64,000 nucleotides of DNA, taken from NCBI GenBank assembly GCA_963825505.1, contig CAWGTL010000013.1, positions 34,634-98,633 of the forward strand, in the 5' to 3' direction. Position numbers and translations under genes: made by a program. The number at the start of each line of letters is the position of its first letter. Positions within the stretch are counted from its first letter, which is position 1. The notes under the pieces were generated by a model. The model made no database searches and was not told the origin of the DNA. It worked only from the letters and a program-made list of their open reading frames with translations. Of this stretch, positions 1-7,565 are shown in pieces. The DNA is from JBBQSN01 sp963825505 (GTDB taxonomy: Bacteria > Actinomycetota > Actinomycetes > Actinomycetales > CAWJMD01).

Positions 1-1535
1 TCGGCGTGCTGGCGCATCAGCAGCGCACGACCCAGGTGGTCCGACCCGGGCCGAGGCGCCCCCTCGAGGTCGGCGAGCGTCCACCCGATCCGCAGCACCC
101 GGTCGTACCCGCGCAGGGTGAGGGTCCCGCGGTCGAGGGCGCCGTCGAGCGCCGCCGTCGAGGGCCGCGGGAGCCGCCAGCGGGACCGCAGCGCCGGCCC
201 CGGTGCCGCCCCGTTCGTCTTCCACCCCGTGCCCCGCCACCGCTCGCGCTGCGCGGCGCGCGCCCGGGCGACCCGGGCCGCCACGGTGGCGGTGTCCTCT
301 CCCGGCTCCAGGGCGACCTGGTCGAGCGGCACCGGCAGCAGCTCGACCTGCAGGTCGACGCGGTCGAGCAGCGGTCCGCTGAGCTTGGCCTGGTAGGTCG
401 TCTTCTGCAGGGCCGTGCACCGGCAGCGGCGGCCCTTGCCGACCGACCAGCCGCACGGGCAGGGGTTGGCGGCCAGCACGAGCAGGAACTGCGCCGGGAA
501 GACGACGGTCCCGCGCGAGCGCGCGAGCACCAGGCGGCCGGACTCCAGCGGCTGCCGCAGCGCCTCGATCACGGTGCGGGAGAACTCCGGCGTCTCGTCG
601 AGGAACAGCACGCCGTGGTGGGCCCGGCTGGCGGCACCGGGCGCGGCGACGCCGCTGCCGCCGCCGATGACCGCCGCGGCGGACGCGCTGTGGTGCGGGC
701 TCTCGAACGGTGGCCGCCGGACCAGACCGCGGCTGGGATCGAGCGCCCCGACCACCGAGTGCACGGCGGTGACCTCTACCGCGTCCTCCTCGTCGAGGTC
801 GGGCAGCAGGCCCGGCAGCCGCGACGCGAGCATCGTCTTGCCGGCGCCGGGCGGCCCGAACAGCAGCAGGTGGTGCGCCCCGGCGGCCGCGACCTCCAGC
901 GCGGCCCGGCCGGTGGCCTGGCCGGCGACGTCGCGCAGGTCGGGCACCGGCGGGGCGGGAGGGAGCGTGACCGGCGGCAGCGGCACCGGCCGCACGTCGC
1001 GGTCGACGTCGACCTGGCCGCCGTGGGCCCGCAGCACGTCGGCCAACCCGGCGGCCGGCACGACCTCGGCGCCGGGGACCAGCCGCGCCTCGGCGCAGTT
1101 CGCGTGCGGGACGACGACCCGGGTCCTGCCGCCCCGGACGGCGGCGAGCACCACCGGGAGGACGCCGGCCACCGGTCGCAGCCGGCCGTCGAGGCCGAGC
1201 TCGCCGACGTGCACCGTGCTCTCGGCCGAGGTGCGGTCGAGCTTCCCCAGCGCCGCCAGGACGGCGACCGCGATCGCGGCGTCGAAGCCGGAGCCCGCCT
1301 TGGGCAGCGACGCCGGAGTCAGGTTGACCGTGAGCCGGTGCGGCGGCAGGACGACGCCGCAGCCCGCCAGAGCCGCCCGCACCCGGTCGCGCGCCTCCTG
1401 CAACGACCGGTCGAGGGTGCCCACCATGGCGAACCCCGGGACGCCGGCGCCGACGTGCGCCTCCACCTCGACCTGGTGCGCGGCGAAACCGACCAGCGCC
1501 ATCGCGCTCGTCCGGCCGAGGCCGAGCTCGCTCAC
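1..1535 (-). CDS. YifB/ComM-family Mg-chelatase-like AAA+ ATPase (partial)
   Basis: About 511 residues are visible; the C-terminus runs off the left edge. The N-terminal part is the Lon-protease-like fold typical of YifB/ComM. A linker is followed by an AAA+ module with Walker A GPPGAGKT near residue 225, Walker B GVLFLDE near 308, and a Mg-chelatase C-terminal segment with the cysteine cluster NPCPCGW. ComM is a helicase promoting branch migration during natural transformation in Gram-negatives; the actinobacterial role is not established. The GTG start at 1535 shares GTGA with the yraN stop, so the two are translationally coupled. Confidence 0.9.
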   Translation of the reverse strand, partial: MSELGLGRTSAMALVGFAAHQVEVEAHVGAGVPGFAMVGTLDRSLQEARDRVRAALAGCGVVLPPHRLTVNLTPASLPKAGSGFDAAIAVAVLAALGKLDRTSAESTVHVGELGLDGRLRPVAGVLPVVLAAVRGGRTRVVVPHANCAEARLVPGAEVVPAAGLADVLRAHGGQVDVDRDVRPVPLPPVTLPPAPPVPDLRDVAGQATGRAALEVAAAGAHHLLLFGPPGAGKTMLASRLPGLLPDLDEEDAVEVTAVHSVVGALDPSRGLVRRPPFESPHHSASAAAVIGGGSGVAAPGAASRAHHGVLFLDETPEFSRTVIEALRQPLESGRLVLARSRGTVVFPAQFLLVLAANPCPCGWSVGKGRRCRCTALQKTTYQAKLSGPLLDRVDLQVELLPVPLDQVALEPGEDTATVAARVARARAAQRERWRGTGWKTNGAAPGPALRSRWRLPRPSTAALDGALDRGTLTLRGYDRVLRIGWTLADLEGAPRPGSDHLGRALLMRQHA

Positions 1536-1897
1536 GCGACGTCCCGCAGGTGCTGCAGCAGCGCGGGGCGGTCGCGCCGGAACACCACGGCGACGACGTC
1601 GACCCGGACCGTCGCGACCCCGGCGTGCTCGGGGTGCGCGGCGAGGAACGCCGCGCACAGCCGTCGCAGCCGCGCCGCCTTCGCCTGCGTCACCGCCTCG
1701 GCCGGGTGCCCCTGACCCAGCGAGCTGCGCGCCTTGACCTCGACGACCACCAGCTCGCCGTCACCGCGCGCCACGACGTCGAGCTCGCCTTGACGGCACC
1801 TCCAGTTGCGCGCCACCACCTGCAACCCGCAGCGGCGCAGGTAGGCCGCCGCCACCGCCTCGCCCCGCTGCCCCAGCTCCCGCCGCGTCGTCCGCAC
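1532..1897 (-). CDS. YraN/UPF0102 family endonuclease-like protein
   Basis: This is a 121-residue protein with the UPF0102 core: a GELD motif followed by VEVKAR, the acidic/lysine pattern of the PD-(D/E)XK nuclease fold. The family's function is unknown, but it is conserved next to rnhB and comM. A longer reading is open to 1975, but GTG at 1897 is chosen because GGAGGTGG lies about 8 nt upstream and the family normally has about 120 residues. Confidence 0.85.
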   Translation of the reverse strand: MRTTRRELGQRGEAVAAAYLRRCGLQVVARNWRCRQGELDVVARGDGELVVVEVKARSSLGQGHPAEAVTQAKAARLRRLCAAFLAAHPEHAGVATVRVDVVAVVFRRDRPALLQHLRDVA

Positions 1898-2034
1898 CCG
1901 GCACCACCTCCCGGTGCCTGACGGTGCCCGCGCACGGCGACAGCACGCCCGGCCCAAGCCGCCGGCTGTGGACACGACCGCCTGGAGCGGGCCTGTGGAC
2001 GGCGGGAGGTGCCGCGCCGGATCAGCCGCCGGCG

Positions 2035-2358
2035 TCAGCCCGCGAAGCCCTCCGGCTTCGGGACCTCCAGGTCGCTCTTGGCGAGCTCCTCGACGTTGAC
2101 GTCCTTGAACGTCACCACGCGCACCGACTTCACGAACCGCGCCGAGCGGTAGACGTCCCAGACCCAGGCGTCGGTGAGGGTGAGCTCGAAGTAGACCTCG
2201 CCGTCGGCGTTGCGCGGGACGACGTCGACCGCGTTCGCCAGGTAGAACCGGCGCTCGGTCTCGACCACGTAGGTGAACAGCCCGACGACGTCGCGGTACT
2301 CGCGGTAGAGCGCGAGCTCCATCTCGGTCTCGTAGTTGTCGAGGTCCTCGGCGCTCAT
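2035..2358 (-). CDS. DUF2469 family protein
   Basis: This is a 107-residue acidic protein beginning MSAEDLDNYETEME, the hallmark of the actinobacterial DUF2469 family found downstream of rnhB. Its function is unknown. It starts inside the rnhB stop (ATGA overlap at 2355-2358), so translation is coupled to RNase HII. A longer frame extends upstream only as a shadow of rnhB. About 135 bases with no recognised feature separate its stop from yraN. Confidence 0.85.
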   Translation of the reverse strand: MSAEDLDNYETEMELALYREYRDVVGLFTYVVETERRFYLANAVDVVPRNADGEVYFELTLTDAWVWDVYRSARFVKSVRVVTFKDVNVEELAKSDLEVPKPEGFAG

Positions 2359-3152
2359 CGGAGTATCGGCTCCTCGGTTCTCGGCACGGCCTCGGTCGGG
2401 GGGATCAGCTCGGCCGTCCCGCCCGGGTGGTGGTCGGGGTCCATCATGCCGGGCAGGCTCCACGTCTGCCGGTGCTGGGTGCACGGACCGAGCCGGTCGA
2501 GCGCCGCGGCGTGCGCGGGAGCGCTGTAGCCCTTGTTGACCTCCCACCCGTAGCCGGGGTGGGTGCGCGCGTGCCCGAGCATCAGCCCGTCGCGCTCGGT
2601 CTTGGCCAGCACCGACGCGGCGGCCACGGCGGCGCAGCGCAGGTCGGCCTTGATCATCGTCCGCACCACCGGGCCGTCGGCCCAGGCGTCGACGGCGTCC
2701 CAGCCGTCCCACTCCTGCGCGACCGGGTCCACCGCCTCGAGCGGGACGTCGAACAGCGTCGGCTGCGGCGGGCTGTACCAGTCGTGGTTGCCGTCGAGCA
2801 GCACCAGCGACGGCGAGACCGGCAGCTGGGCCATCGCGCGCCGGCCGGCCAGCCGCAGCGCCCGCATGATGCCGATCTCGTCGATCTCCCACGCCTGCGC
2901 GTGCCCGACGGCCCAGGCCGGCGCCCACCGGCGCACCCGCGGGGCCAGGCGCGCGCGGGCCAGCGGCGTCAGCAGCTTGGAGTCGCGCAGTCCCACCGGC
3001 GCCGAGCGGGTCGCGAGGTCGACCACCACCACGCCGACGGTGACGGGTCCGGCCAGCGCGCCGCGGCCCACCTCGTCCATCCCCGCGACCAGGGCGTGGC
3101 CCTGGCGCAGGTAGGCGCGCTCGGCACGCAGCGTGGGGGTGGGTCCGGCCAT
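2355..3152 (-). CDS. rnhB: Ribonuclease HII
   Basis: This is a 265-residue RNase HII, which cleaves the RNA strand of RNA-DNA hybrids and removes misincorporated ribonucleotides. The signature GMDEVGRGALAGP near residues 24-36 carries the catalytic Asp-Glu pair. Further acidic residues lie in LLDGNHD and in the KADLRCAAVAAASVLAK block with a downstream Asp. It follows lepB by about 20 bases and overlaps DUF2469 by 4 nt. Confidence 0.95.
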   Translation of the reverse strand: MAGPTPTLRAERAYLRQGHALVAGMDEVGRGALAGPVTVGVVVVDLATRSAPVGLRDSKLLTPLARARLAPRVRRWAPAWAVGHAQAWEIDEIGIMRALRLAGRRAMAQLPVSPSLVLLDGNHDWYSPPQPTLFDVPLEAVDPVAQEWDGWDAVDAWADGPVVRTMIKADLRCAAVAAASVLAKTERDGLMLGHARTHPGYGWEVNKGYSAPAHAAALDRLGPCTQHRQTWSLPGMMDPDHHPGGTAELIPPTEAVPRTEEPILR

Positions 3153-3171
3153 CAGGGAGCAGCCGCCGGCG

Positions 3172-3939
3172 TCAGGGCGCGGGGACGTCCGCGAAGACGT
3201 CGGAGTGGTTCGACAGGGTCCCGAACCGGTCCAGCGGCCAGAACAGCAGCACCGCGCGGCCGACGACCAGGTCGGTGGAGGCGGTGCCCCCGCCGGGCAG
3301 GTCCTGGTGGTACCGCGAGTCCTGGCTGAAGCCGCGGTTGTCGCCCATCACCCAGATCCGGCCGTCGGGCACGGTGACGTCGAAGTCCAGGGTGCTCGGC
3401 TCGGTGCCCTCGGGCAGGTAGGTCTCGTCGAGCGCCACGCCGTTGACGGTGAGGCGGCCCTCGGAGTCGCAGCACACGACGTCGTCGCCGGGCATGCCGA
3501 TGACGCGCTTGATCAGGTGCTCGCCGGCGTCCTGCGGCAGCACGCCCACGAAGGTGAGGACGTCGACCGCGACCTTCGACAGGCCCGAGCGCTGCGGGAC
3601 GACCGACGGGTCGAGCCAGCCGCCCGGGTCGCGGAACACCACGACGTCGCCGCGCTCGAGGTCGAACGGACCGGGCTCGAGCAGGCTCACGAGCACCCGG
3701 TCGTTGCGGACCAGGGTGTCCTCCATCGACTCCGACGGGATGTAGAACGCCTGCGCCAGGAAGGTCTTGATGAGCAGCGAGAGCACCAGGGCGGTGCCGA
3801 CGACGATCACGCCCTCGCGCAGCGCGCCGAGCAGGCCCCCACGCCGGTGGCGCACGTGCTTGCCCTCGGCCGCCGCGGCGTCGGTCCCGTCGGACTCCTG
3901 CGCCCTCACGGTGCCCGCCTCGTCGTCGTCGGTGCTCAC
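3172..3939 (-). CDS. lepB: Type I signal peptidase (downstream paralogue)
   Basis: This is a 255-residue type I signal peptidase. A charged cytoplasmic N-terminus is followed by one membrane segment (GVIVVGTALVLSLLIKTFLA), then the Ser box IPSESM with the nucleophile, the Lys box IKRVIGMPGD with the general base, and the GDNRGFSQDSR box. GTG at 3939 is chosen because it overlaps the stop of the upstream paralogue (GTGA) and has GAGGGG just upstream. Duplicated sip/lep genes between rplS and rnhB are usual in Streptomyces and relatives. Confidence 0.92.
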   Translation of the reverse strand: MSTDDDEAGTVRAQESDGTDAAAAEGKHVRHRRGGLLGALREGVIVVGTALVLSLLIKTFLAQAFYIPSESMEDTLVRNDRVLVSLLEPGPFDLERGDVVVFRDPGGWLDPSVVPQRSGLSKVAVDVLTFVGVLPQDAGEHLIKRVIGMPGDDVVCCDSEGRLTVNGVALDETYLPEGTEPSTLDFDVTVPDGRIWVMGDNRGFSQDSRYHQDLPGGGTASTDLVVGRAVLLFWPLDRFGTLSNHSDVFADVPAP

Positions 3940-4532
3940 CGCTGCGCCCCCTCGTGCCTGCCGCCGGCACCGTGCGCGCCCGCCCCCGGCATTGTGCCCG
4001 GTAGACCGATCACGGCCACCATCCGGCCCGCCACCTGCTCGACCGGGACCATCCCGCCGCGCGGGTCGCCGAGGTGCGCCCGCGAGTCGGCGGAGTCGCT
4101 GCGGTGGTCGCCCATCACCCACAGCGCGCCCTCGGGGACCACGACCTCGAACTCGCGCTCGCTCGGCACGTCGCCCGGGTAGAGGTAGTCCTCCTCGAGC
4201 GGGACGCCGTCCACGAGCAGCCGGCCCTGGTCGTCGCAGCAGGTCACGCGATCCCCGCCCACGCCGATCACGCGCTTGACGAAGTGGTGCCCGCCCACGG
4301 GGAAGCCGAGCCAGGAGGCGGCCTCCTCGGCGGCGGCGACGGCCGGTGGCGGGTCGGGATCGAAGGAGAAGACGCCGCGGCCGTCGAAGACGACGACGTC
4401 GCCGCGCTCCGGCTCGCCGTGCGGCACCAGCACCAGCACCCGGTCGCCGGGCTCCAGCAGCGGCTCCATCGAGGCGCTGGGGATCGAGTAGACCTGGAGC
4501 AGCAGCCCGCGGACCAGGGCGTGCACCACCAC
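3936..4532 (-). CDS. Type I signal peptidase (upstream paralogue, start uncertain)
   Basis: Second signal peptidase with Ser box IPSASM, Lys box VKRVIGVGGD and box GDHRSDSADSR, so the catalytic dyad is intact. GTG 4532 is the first standard in-frame start after the rplS stop, but it clips the membrane helix. The frame stays open upstream to 4637, and codons 4533-4556 supply the missing hydrophobic residues LLLVLAV. No ATG, GTG or TTG lies in that extension. Translation may therefore start at a CTG (for example 4565 or 4616). Confidence 0.85.
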   Translation of the reverse strand: MVVHALVRGLLLQVYSIPSASMEPLLEPGDRVLVLVPHGEPERGDVVVFDGRGVFSFDPDPPPAVAAAEEAASWLGFPVGGHHFVKRVIGVGGDRVTCCDDQGRLLVDGVPLEEDYLYPGDVPSEREFEVVVPEGALWVMGDHRSDSADSRAHLGDPRGGMVPVEQVAGRMVAVIGLPGTMPGAGAHGAGGRHEGAQR

Positions 4533-4566
4533 GACGGCCAGGACGAGCAGCAGGCTCTCACGCAGG

Positions 4567-4597
4567 AGCCCCCGACCGCCGGTGGCGGTCGGGGGCT
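4567..4597 (-). terminator. Strong hairpin after rplS
   Basis: Perfect 14-bp stem (4567-4580 with 4584-4597) and a 3-nt loop, 40 nt beyond the rplS stop. It looks like a terminator or attenuator reducing read-through into the signal peptidase genes. No clear U-tract follows, as is common in actinobacteria. It overlaps the possible N-terminal coding extension of the signal peptidase. Confidence 0.65.
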
Positions 4598-4637
4598 GCG
4601 GCGTGGTGCTGGACAGCTGCGCTACTGGGAGGAGGGG

Positions 4638-4997
4638 TCAGCGCGCGACGGGGGTGTCGCGCTTCTCCTTGATCTTCGCGGCCTTGCCGCGCAGGTTCCG
4701 CAGGTAGTAGAGCTTCGCGCGGCGGACGTCGCCGCGGGTGACGATCTCGACCTTGTCCAGGATCGGGGAGTGCACCGGGAAGGTGCGCTCGACGCCGACG
4801 CCGAAGCTGACCTTGCGGACCGAGAAGGTCTCGCGGACGCCGCCACCCTGGCGGCGGATGACGACGCCCTGGAAGACCTGGACGCGCGAGCGGGTGCCCT
4901 CGACGACCTTGACGTGGACCTTGACGGTGTCGCCGGGACGGAAGTCCGGGACGTCCTCGCGGAGCGAGGCTGCGTCGACGTTGTCCAGGATGTGCAT
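4638..4997 (-). CDS. rplS: 50S ribosomal protein L19
   Basis: This is a 119-residue L19, which lies at the 30S-50S interface. Family features include FRPGDTVKVHVKV, an RVQVFQGVVIRR strand and the basic C-terminus KLYYLRNLRGKAAKIKEKR. ATG at 4997 (MHILDNVDAAS) is preferred over the longer reading to 5024 because GGGAGAG lies upstream and L19 is normally 113-120 residues. It is followed by a hairpin and the signal peptidases. Confidence 0.95.
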   Translation of the reverse strand: MHILDNVDAASLREDVPDFRPGDTVKVHVKVVEGTRSRVQVFQGVVIRRQGGGVRETFSVRKVSFGVGVERTFPVHSPILDKVEIVTRGDVRRAKLYYLRNLRGKAAKIKEKRDTPVAR

Positions 4998-5115
4998 GAG
5001 GTGTCGCTCTCCCGCTGGTGCCACAGGTCACCGGCGCGCTGGTCGGGGGCCCGCGAGGGCCGTCCGAGACTGACGGTCAGGGTTCGTGCCGTTCCGGCCG
5101 TTCGCACCGCTCGCC

Positions 5116-5170
5116 CCCTGTGGCAGGGGCCGTGCGCGGCCGCAGCACGACGGGCCAGTCTGCCACAGGG
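5116..5170 (-). terminator. Extended hairpin between trmD and rplS
   Basis: An exact 11-bp inverted repeat (5116-5126 and 5160-5170, CCCTGTGGCAG / CTGCCACAGGG) starts right after the trmD stop. The 33-nt loop contains a smaller CGTGC/GCACG stem. It could terminate the rpsP-trmD operon or structure the rplS leader. The whole 174-base gap (4998-5171) has no gene. Confidence 0.5.
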
Positions 5171-5171
5171 C

Positions 5172-5951
5172 TCACTCCGCGAGGAAATCCTCGATCACGG
5201 TGCGGATCGCGGCGCGGTCGTGCTCGTCGAGCGAGGCCGGGTCGAGGGCGGCCAGCAGGTCCGGGCGCCGGGCGGCGGTGCGCCGCAGCTGCTCGTCGCG
5301 GCGCCAGCGCTCCACCCGTCCGTGGTGGCCCGAGCGGAGGACGGCGGGCACGTCCAGGCCACGCCAGGACTCCGGCTTGGTGTACACGGGGTGCTCGAGC
5401 AGCCCGTCGGCGTGCGACTCCTCCACCAGGGAGGCCGGGTTGCCGACCACGCCGGGCAGCAGCCGTCCGACCGCCTCGACGACGGCGAGCACCGCGACCT
5501 CTCCTCCGTTGAGGACGTAGTCACCCAGGCTCACCGGCGTCACGCGGCCGCGCGCCGCGGCGTCGTCGAGCACCCGCTCGTCGATGCCCTCGTAGCGCCC
5601 GCAGGCGAACGCCAGCCAGGGGTCCTCTGCCAGCTCGTGGGCCATCGCCTGGGTCAGCACGCGCCCCGCGGGGCTCGGCACCAGCAGGTGCGGCACGGCC
5701 TGCGGGCCGAGCGCGGCGCGGCCCCGCGAGAGCACGTGGTCGAGCGCCTCGCCCCACGGCTCGGGACGCATCACCATGCCGGCGCCGCCGCCGTACGGGG
5801 TGTCGTCGACCGTGCGGTGCCGGTCGTGGGCGAAGTCGCGCAGGTCGTGGACGTGCACGTCCAGCAGGCCGGTCCCCGCGGCCCGCCCGAGCAGCGACAG
5901 CCGCAGCGGGGCGAGGTACTCGGGGAAGATCGAGACGACGTCGACGCGCAC
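5172..5951 (-). CDS. trmD: tRNA (guanine-N1-)-methyltransferase
   Basis: This is a 259-residue TrmD, which uses SAM to methylate G37 of tRNAs and so prevents frameshifting. Visible are the start MRVDVVSIFPEYLAPL, the GGGAGMVM loop, GRYEGIDERV, and the trefoil-knot SAM-binding segment SLGDYVLNGGE. It follows rimM by 9 bases in the standard rpsP-KH-rimM-trmD-rplS order. The GTG start at 5951 keeps the conserved N-terminus. Confidence 0.96.
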   Translation of the reverse strand: MRVDVVSIFPEYLAPLRLSLLGRAAGTGLLDVHVHDLRDFAHDRHRTVDDTPYGGGAGMVMRPEPWGEALDHVLSRGRAALGPQAVPHLLVPSPAGRVLTQAMAHELAEDPWLAFACGRYEGIDERVLDDAAARGRVTPVSLGDYVLNGGEVAVLAVVEAVGRLLPGVVGNPASLVEESHADGLLEHPVYTKPESWRGLDVPAVLRSGHHGRVERWRRDEQLRRTAARRPDLLAALDPASLDEHDRAAIRTVIEDFLAE

Positions 5952-5960
5952 GGCGACGAC

Positions 5961-6464
5961 CTAGAGCTCGTCGAGCAGGCCGGCCGGCGGGTCGACGACG
6001 ACCCGGCCGCCGGGCACGTCGACCTGCGGCACCAGGGCCGCGACGAACGGCACGCGCGCGGTGCGCCGGTCGGTGAGCCGCAGCACGAGCAGGTCCTGGG
6101 CGGTGCCGTGCTCGACGCCGACGACCTCGCCGAGCCGCTGCCCGCCGGTGTCCTCGGCGACCAGGCCGACGAGCTGGTGGTCGTACCAGGCGTCCTCCTC
6201 GTCGTCCTCGACCGCCTCGCCGAGCAGCAGCACCCCGCGCAGGCCCTCGGCCGCGGTGCGGTCCGGGACCTCCTCGAAGGTCAGCAGGATCTTCCCGTTG
6301 TGGTCACGCACGGTCTCGATCGTGAGTGGGCCGGCCGACCCCGGGTCGGTCTCCAGCAGGGCGCCCGGGACGAACCGGCCGTCGGGGTCGTCGGTGCGGA
6401 CCTCGACGCTGACCTCGCCGTGGATGCCGTGGGGGCGGCCCACGCGGGCGACGACGAGCTGCAC
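5961..6464 (-). CDS. rimM: Ribosome maturation factor RimM
   Basis: This is a 167-residue RimM, which binds ribosomal protein S19 and assists 30S head maturation. The N-terminal beta-barrel opens with VVARVGRPHGIHGE; a PRC-barrel domain follows with the DDEEDAWYDHQLVGL segment. GTG at 6464 is selected because GAAGGAGG lies about 7 nt upstream and the family is about 170 residues; the open frame to 6596 has no such support. Confidence 0.94.
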   Translation of the reverse strand: MQLVVARVGRPHGIHGEVSVEVRTDDPDGRFVPGALLETDPGSAGPLTIETVRDHNGKILLTFEEVPDRTAAEGLRGVLLLGEAVEDDEEDAWYDHQLVGLVAEDTGGQRLGEVVGVEHGTAQDLLVLRLTDRRTARVPFVAALVPQVDVPGGRVVVDPPAGLLDEL

Positions 6465-6517
6465 GGCGGTCCTCCTTCGCTGGGTCGCTGGGTCGCTGGG
6501 TCGATCCGGTTGCGGCG

Positions 6518-6550
6518 GAGCCCCGCCCACCGACGTGGTGGACGGGGCTC
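6518..6550 (-). terminator. Hairpin between the KH gene and rimM
   Basis: 14-bp arms (6518-6531 and 6537-6550) around a 5-nt loop. The single mismatch becomes a G-U pair in the minus-strand transcript, so the RNA stem is effectively perfect. Between it and rimM are three TGGGTCGC copies (about 6480-6503). It probably attenuates transcription between khpA and rimM. Confidence 0.55.
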
Positions 6551-6579
6551 GGCCGGTCGTGCTGGGTTCGTGCTGGGTG

Positions 6580-6828
6580 CTAGCGACGGCCCGCACGGTC
6601 GACGTCGACGACGTCGACCCGGACCGGGCCCTCGGTGGAGACCGCGCCGATGACCGTGCGCAGCGCCTTCGCGGTGCGTCCGGCCCGGCCGATCACGCGG
6701 CCGAGGTCCTCGGGGTGCACCCGGACCTCCAGCAGCGCGCCCCGGCGCAGCGACTTCTCCTTCACCCGGACCTCGTCCGGGTGGTCGACGATGCCGCGGA
6801 CCAGGTGCTCCAGGGCGTCGGCGAGCAC
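6580..6828 (-). CDS. khpA: KH-domain RNA-binding protein (KhpA-like)
   Basis: This is an 82-residue single KH-domain protein starting MLADALEHLVRGIVDHPDEV, with the RNA-binding signature GRVIGRAGRTAKALR around residues 43-57. KhpA proteins are small RNA chaperone-like proteins encoded between rpsP and rimM. It starts 2 bases after the rpsP stop, so translation is coupled. Confidence 0.92.
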   Translation of the reverse strand: MLADALEHLVRGIVDHPDEVRVKEKSLRRGALLEVRVHPEDLGRVIGRAGRTAKALRTVIGAVSTEGPVRVDVVDVDRAGRR

Positions 6829-6830
6829 GA

Positions 6831-7367
6831 TCAGCCCTCGGCCTTCGCCTCGTCGGCGGACGCCTCGGCAGCGGGCGCCTCGGCAGCGGGCGCCTCGGCA
6901 GCGGGGGCCTCGTCAGCCTTCGCATCCGCCTTCGCGTCCGCCTTCGCGTCCGGCGCCTCCTCGGCCGCGGCCTCGGACTTCTTGGCGGCCTTCTTCCGCG
7001 GCGTCGTGGCGTCCTTGGTGGGCTCGCCGGAGTCCTTGGCAGCGGCCTCGTAGGCGATCCTCTTGTCCGCCTTGGGCTCGGCCACCCGCAAGGTGCCCTC
7101 GGCACCGGGGAGGCCCTTGAACTTCTGCCAGTCGCCGGTGACCTTGAGCAGCGCCATGACCTGCTCGGTCGGCTGCGCACCGACGCCGAGCCAGTACTGC
7201 GCGCGCTCGGAGTCGATGTCGATGAGCGAGGGCTCCTCGGTGGGGTGGTACTTCCCGATCTCCTCGATCGAGCGGCCGTCGCGCTTGGTGCGCGAGTCGG
7301 CCACGACGACGCGGTAGTACGGGGCCCGGATCTTGCCCAGGCGCTTCAGTCGGATCTTGACGGCCAC
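6831..7367 (-). CDS. rpsP: 30S ribosomal protein S16 with long acidic/alanine tail
   Basis: This is a 178-residue S16. The conserved core (VAVKIRLKRLGKIRAPYYRVVVADSR) takes about 85 residues. The remainder is a lysine/alanine/glutamate tail with repeated DAKA and APAAE units near the C-terminus. Such extensions occur in actinobacterial S16. GTG 7367 has AGGAG upstream and gives the canonical N-terminus. The 198-base gap to 7565 must hold its promoter; only a weak CACAAT box was seen. Confidence 0.94.
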   Translation of the reverse strand: MAVKIRLKRLGKIRAPYYRVVVADSRTKRDGRSIEEIGKYHPTEEPSLIDIDSERAQYWLGVGAQPTEQVMALLKVTGDWQKFKGLPGAEGTLRVAEPKADKRIAYEAAAKDSGEPTKDATTPRKKAAKKSEAAAEEAPDAKADAKADAKADEAPAAEAPAAEAPAAEASADEAKAEG

Positions 7368-7553
7368 GGGTGTGGTGTCTCCTGTTCGGGTCTGCGGGGT
7401 GAGCCGCCCGGGTCCGCGTGGGGACACGGTCGGGACTGCTCGGGTGGACGCGGGTCCGGGCGGGTAGAGGGCCGCACCGGCCGCATACAGCCGACCATTG
7501 TGCCAGAACCCGCGGCACCCGGCCGCCACCGAGCGACGCCGGCGGCACCGACC

Positions 7554-7559
7554 TAGCGT
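7554..7559 (+). promoter_or_regulatory. Leaderless -10 box TAGCGT
   Basis: TAGCGT ends exactly 6 nt before the GTG at 7566, and no ribosome binding site is present. Confidence 0.55.
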
Positions 7560-7565
7560 GGCGAG

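Noticed and set aside
6480..6503. Three TGGGTCGC direct repeats as a regulatory array
   Set aside because: Very short, in a gap already explained by a terminator hairpin, and without partner sites elsewhere.
4074..6653. Very long plus-strand open frame over lepB-rplS-trmD-rimM
   Set aside because: It runs antisense to five well-recognised genes and its composition (Arg/Gly/Ala/His-rich) is that of a shadow frame in GC-rich DNA.
7368..7565. RNA gene or riboswitch upstream of rpsP
   Set aside because: No conserved structure or motif was recognisable; only a weak CACAAT promoter-like box.
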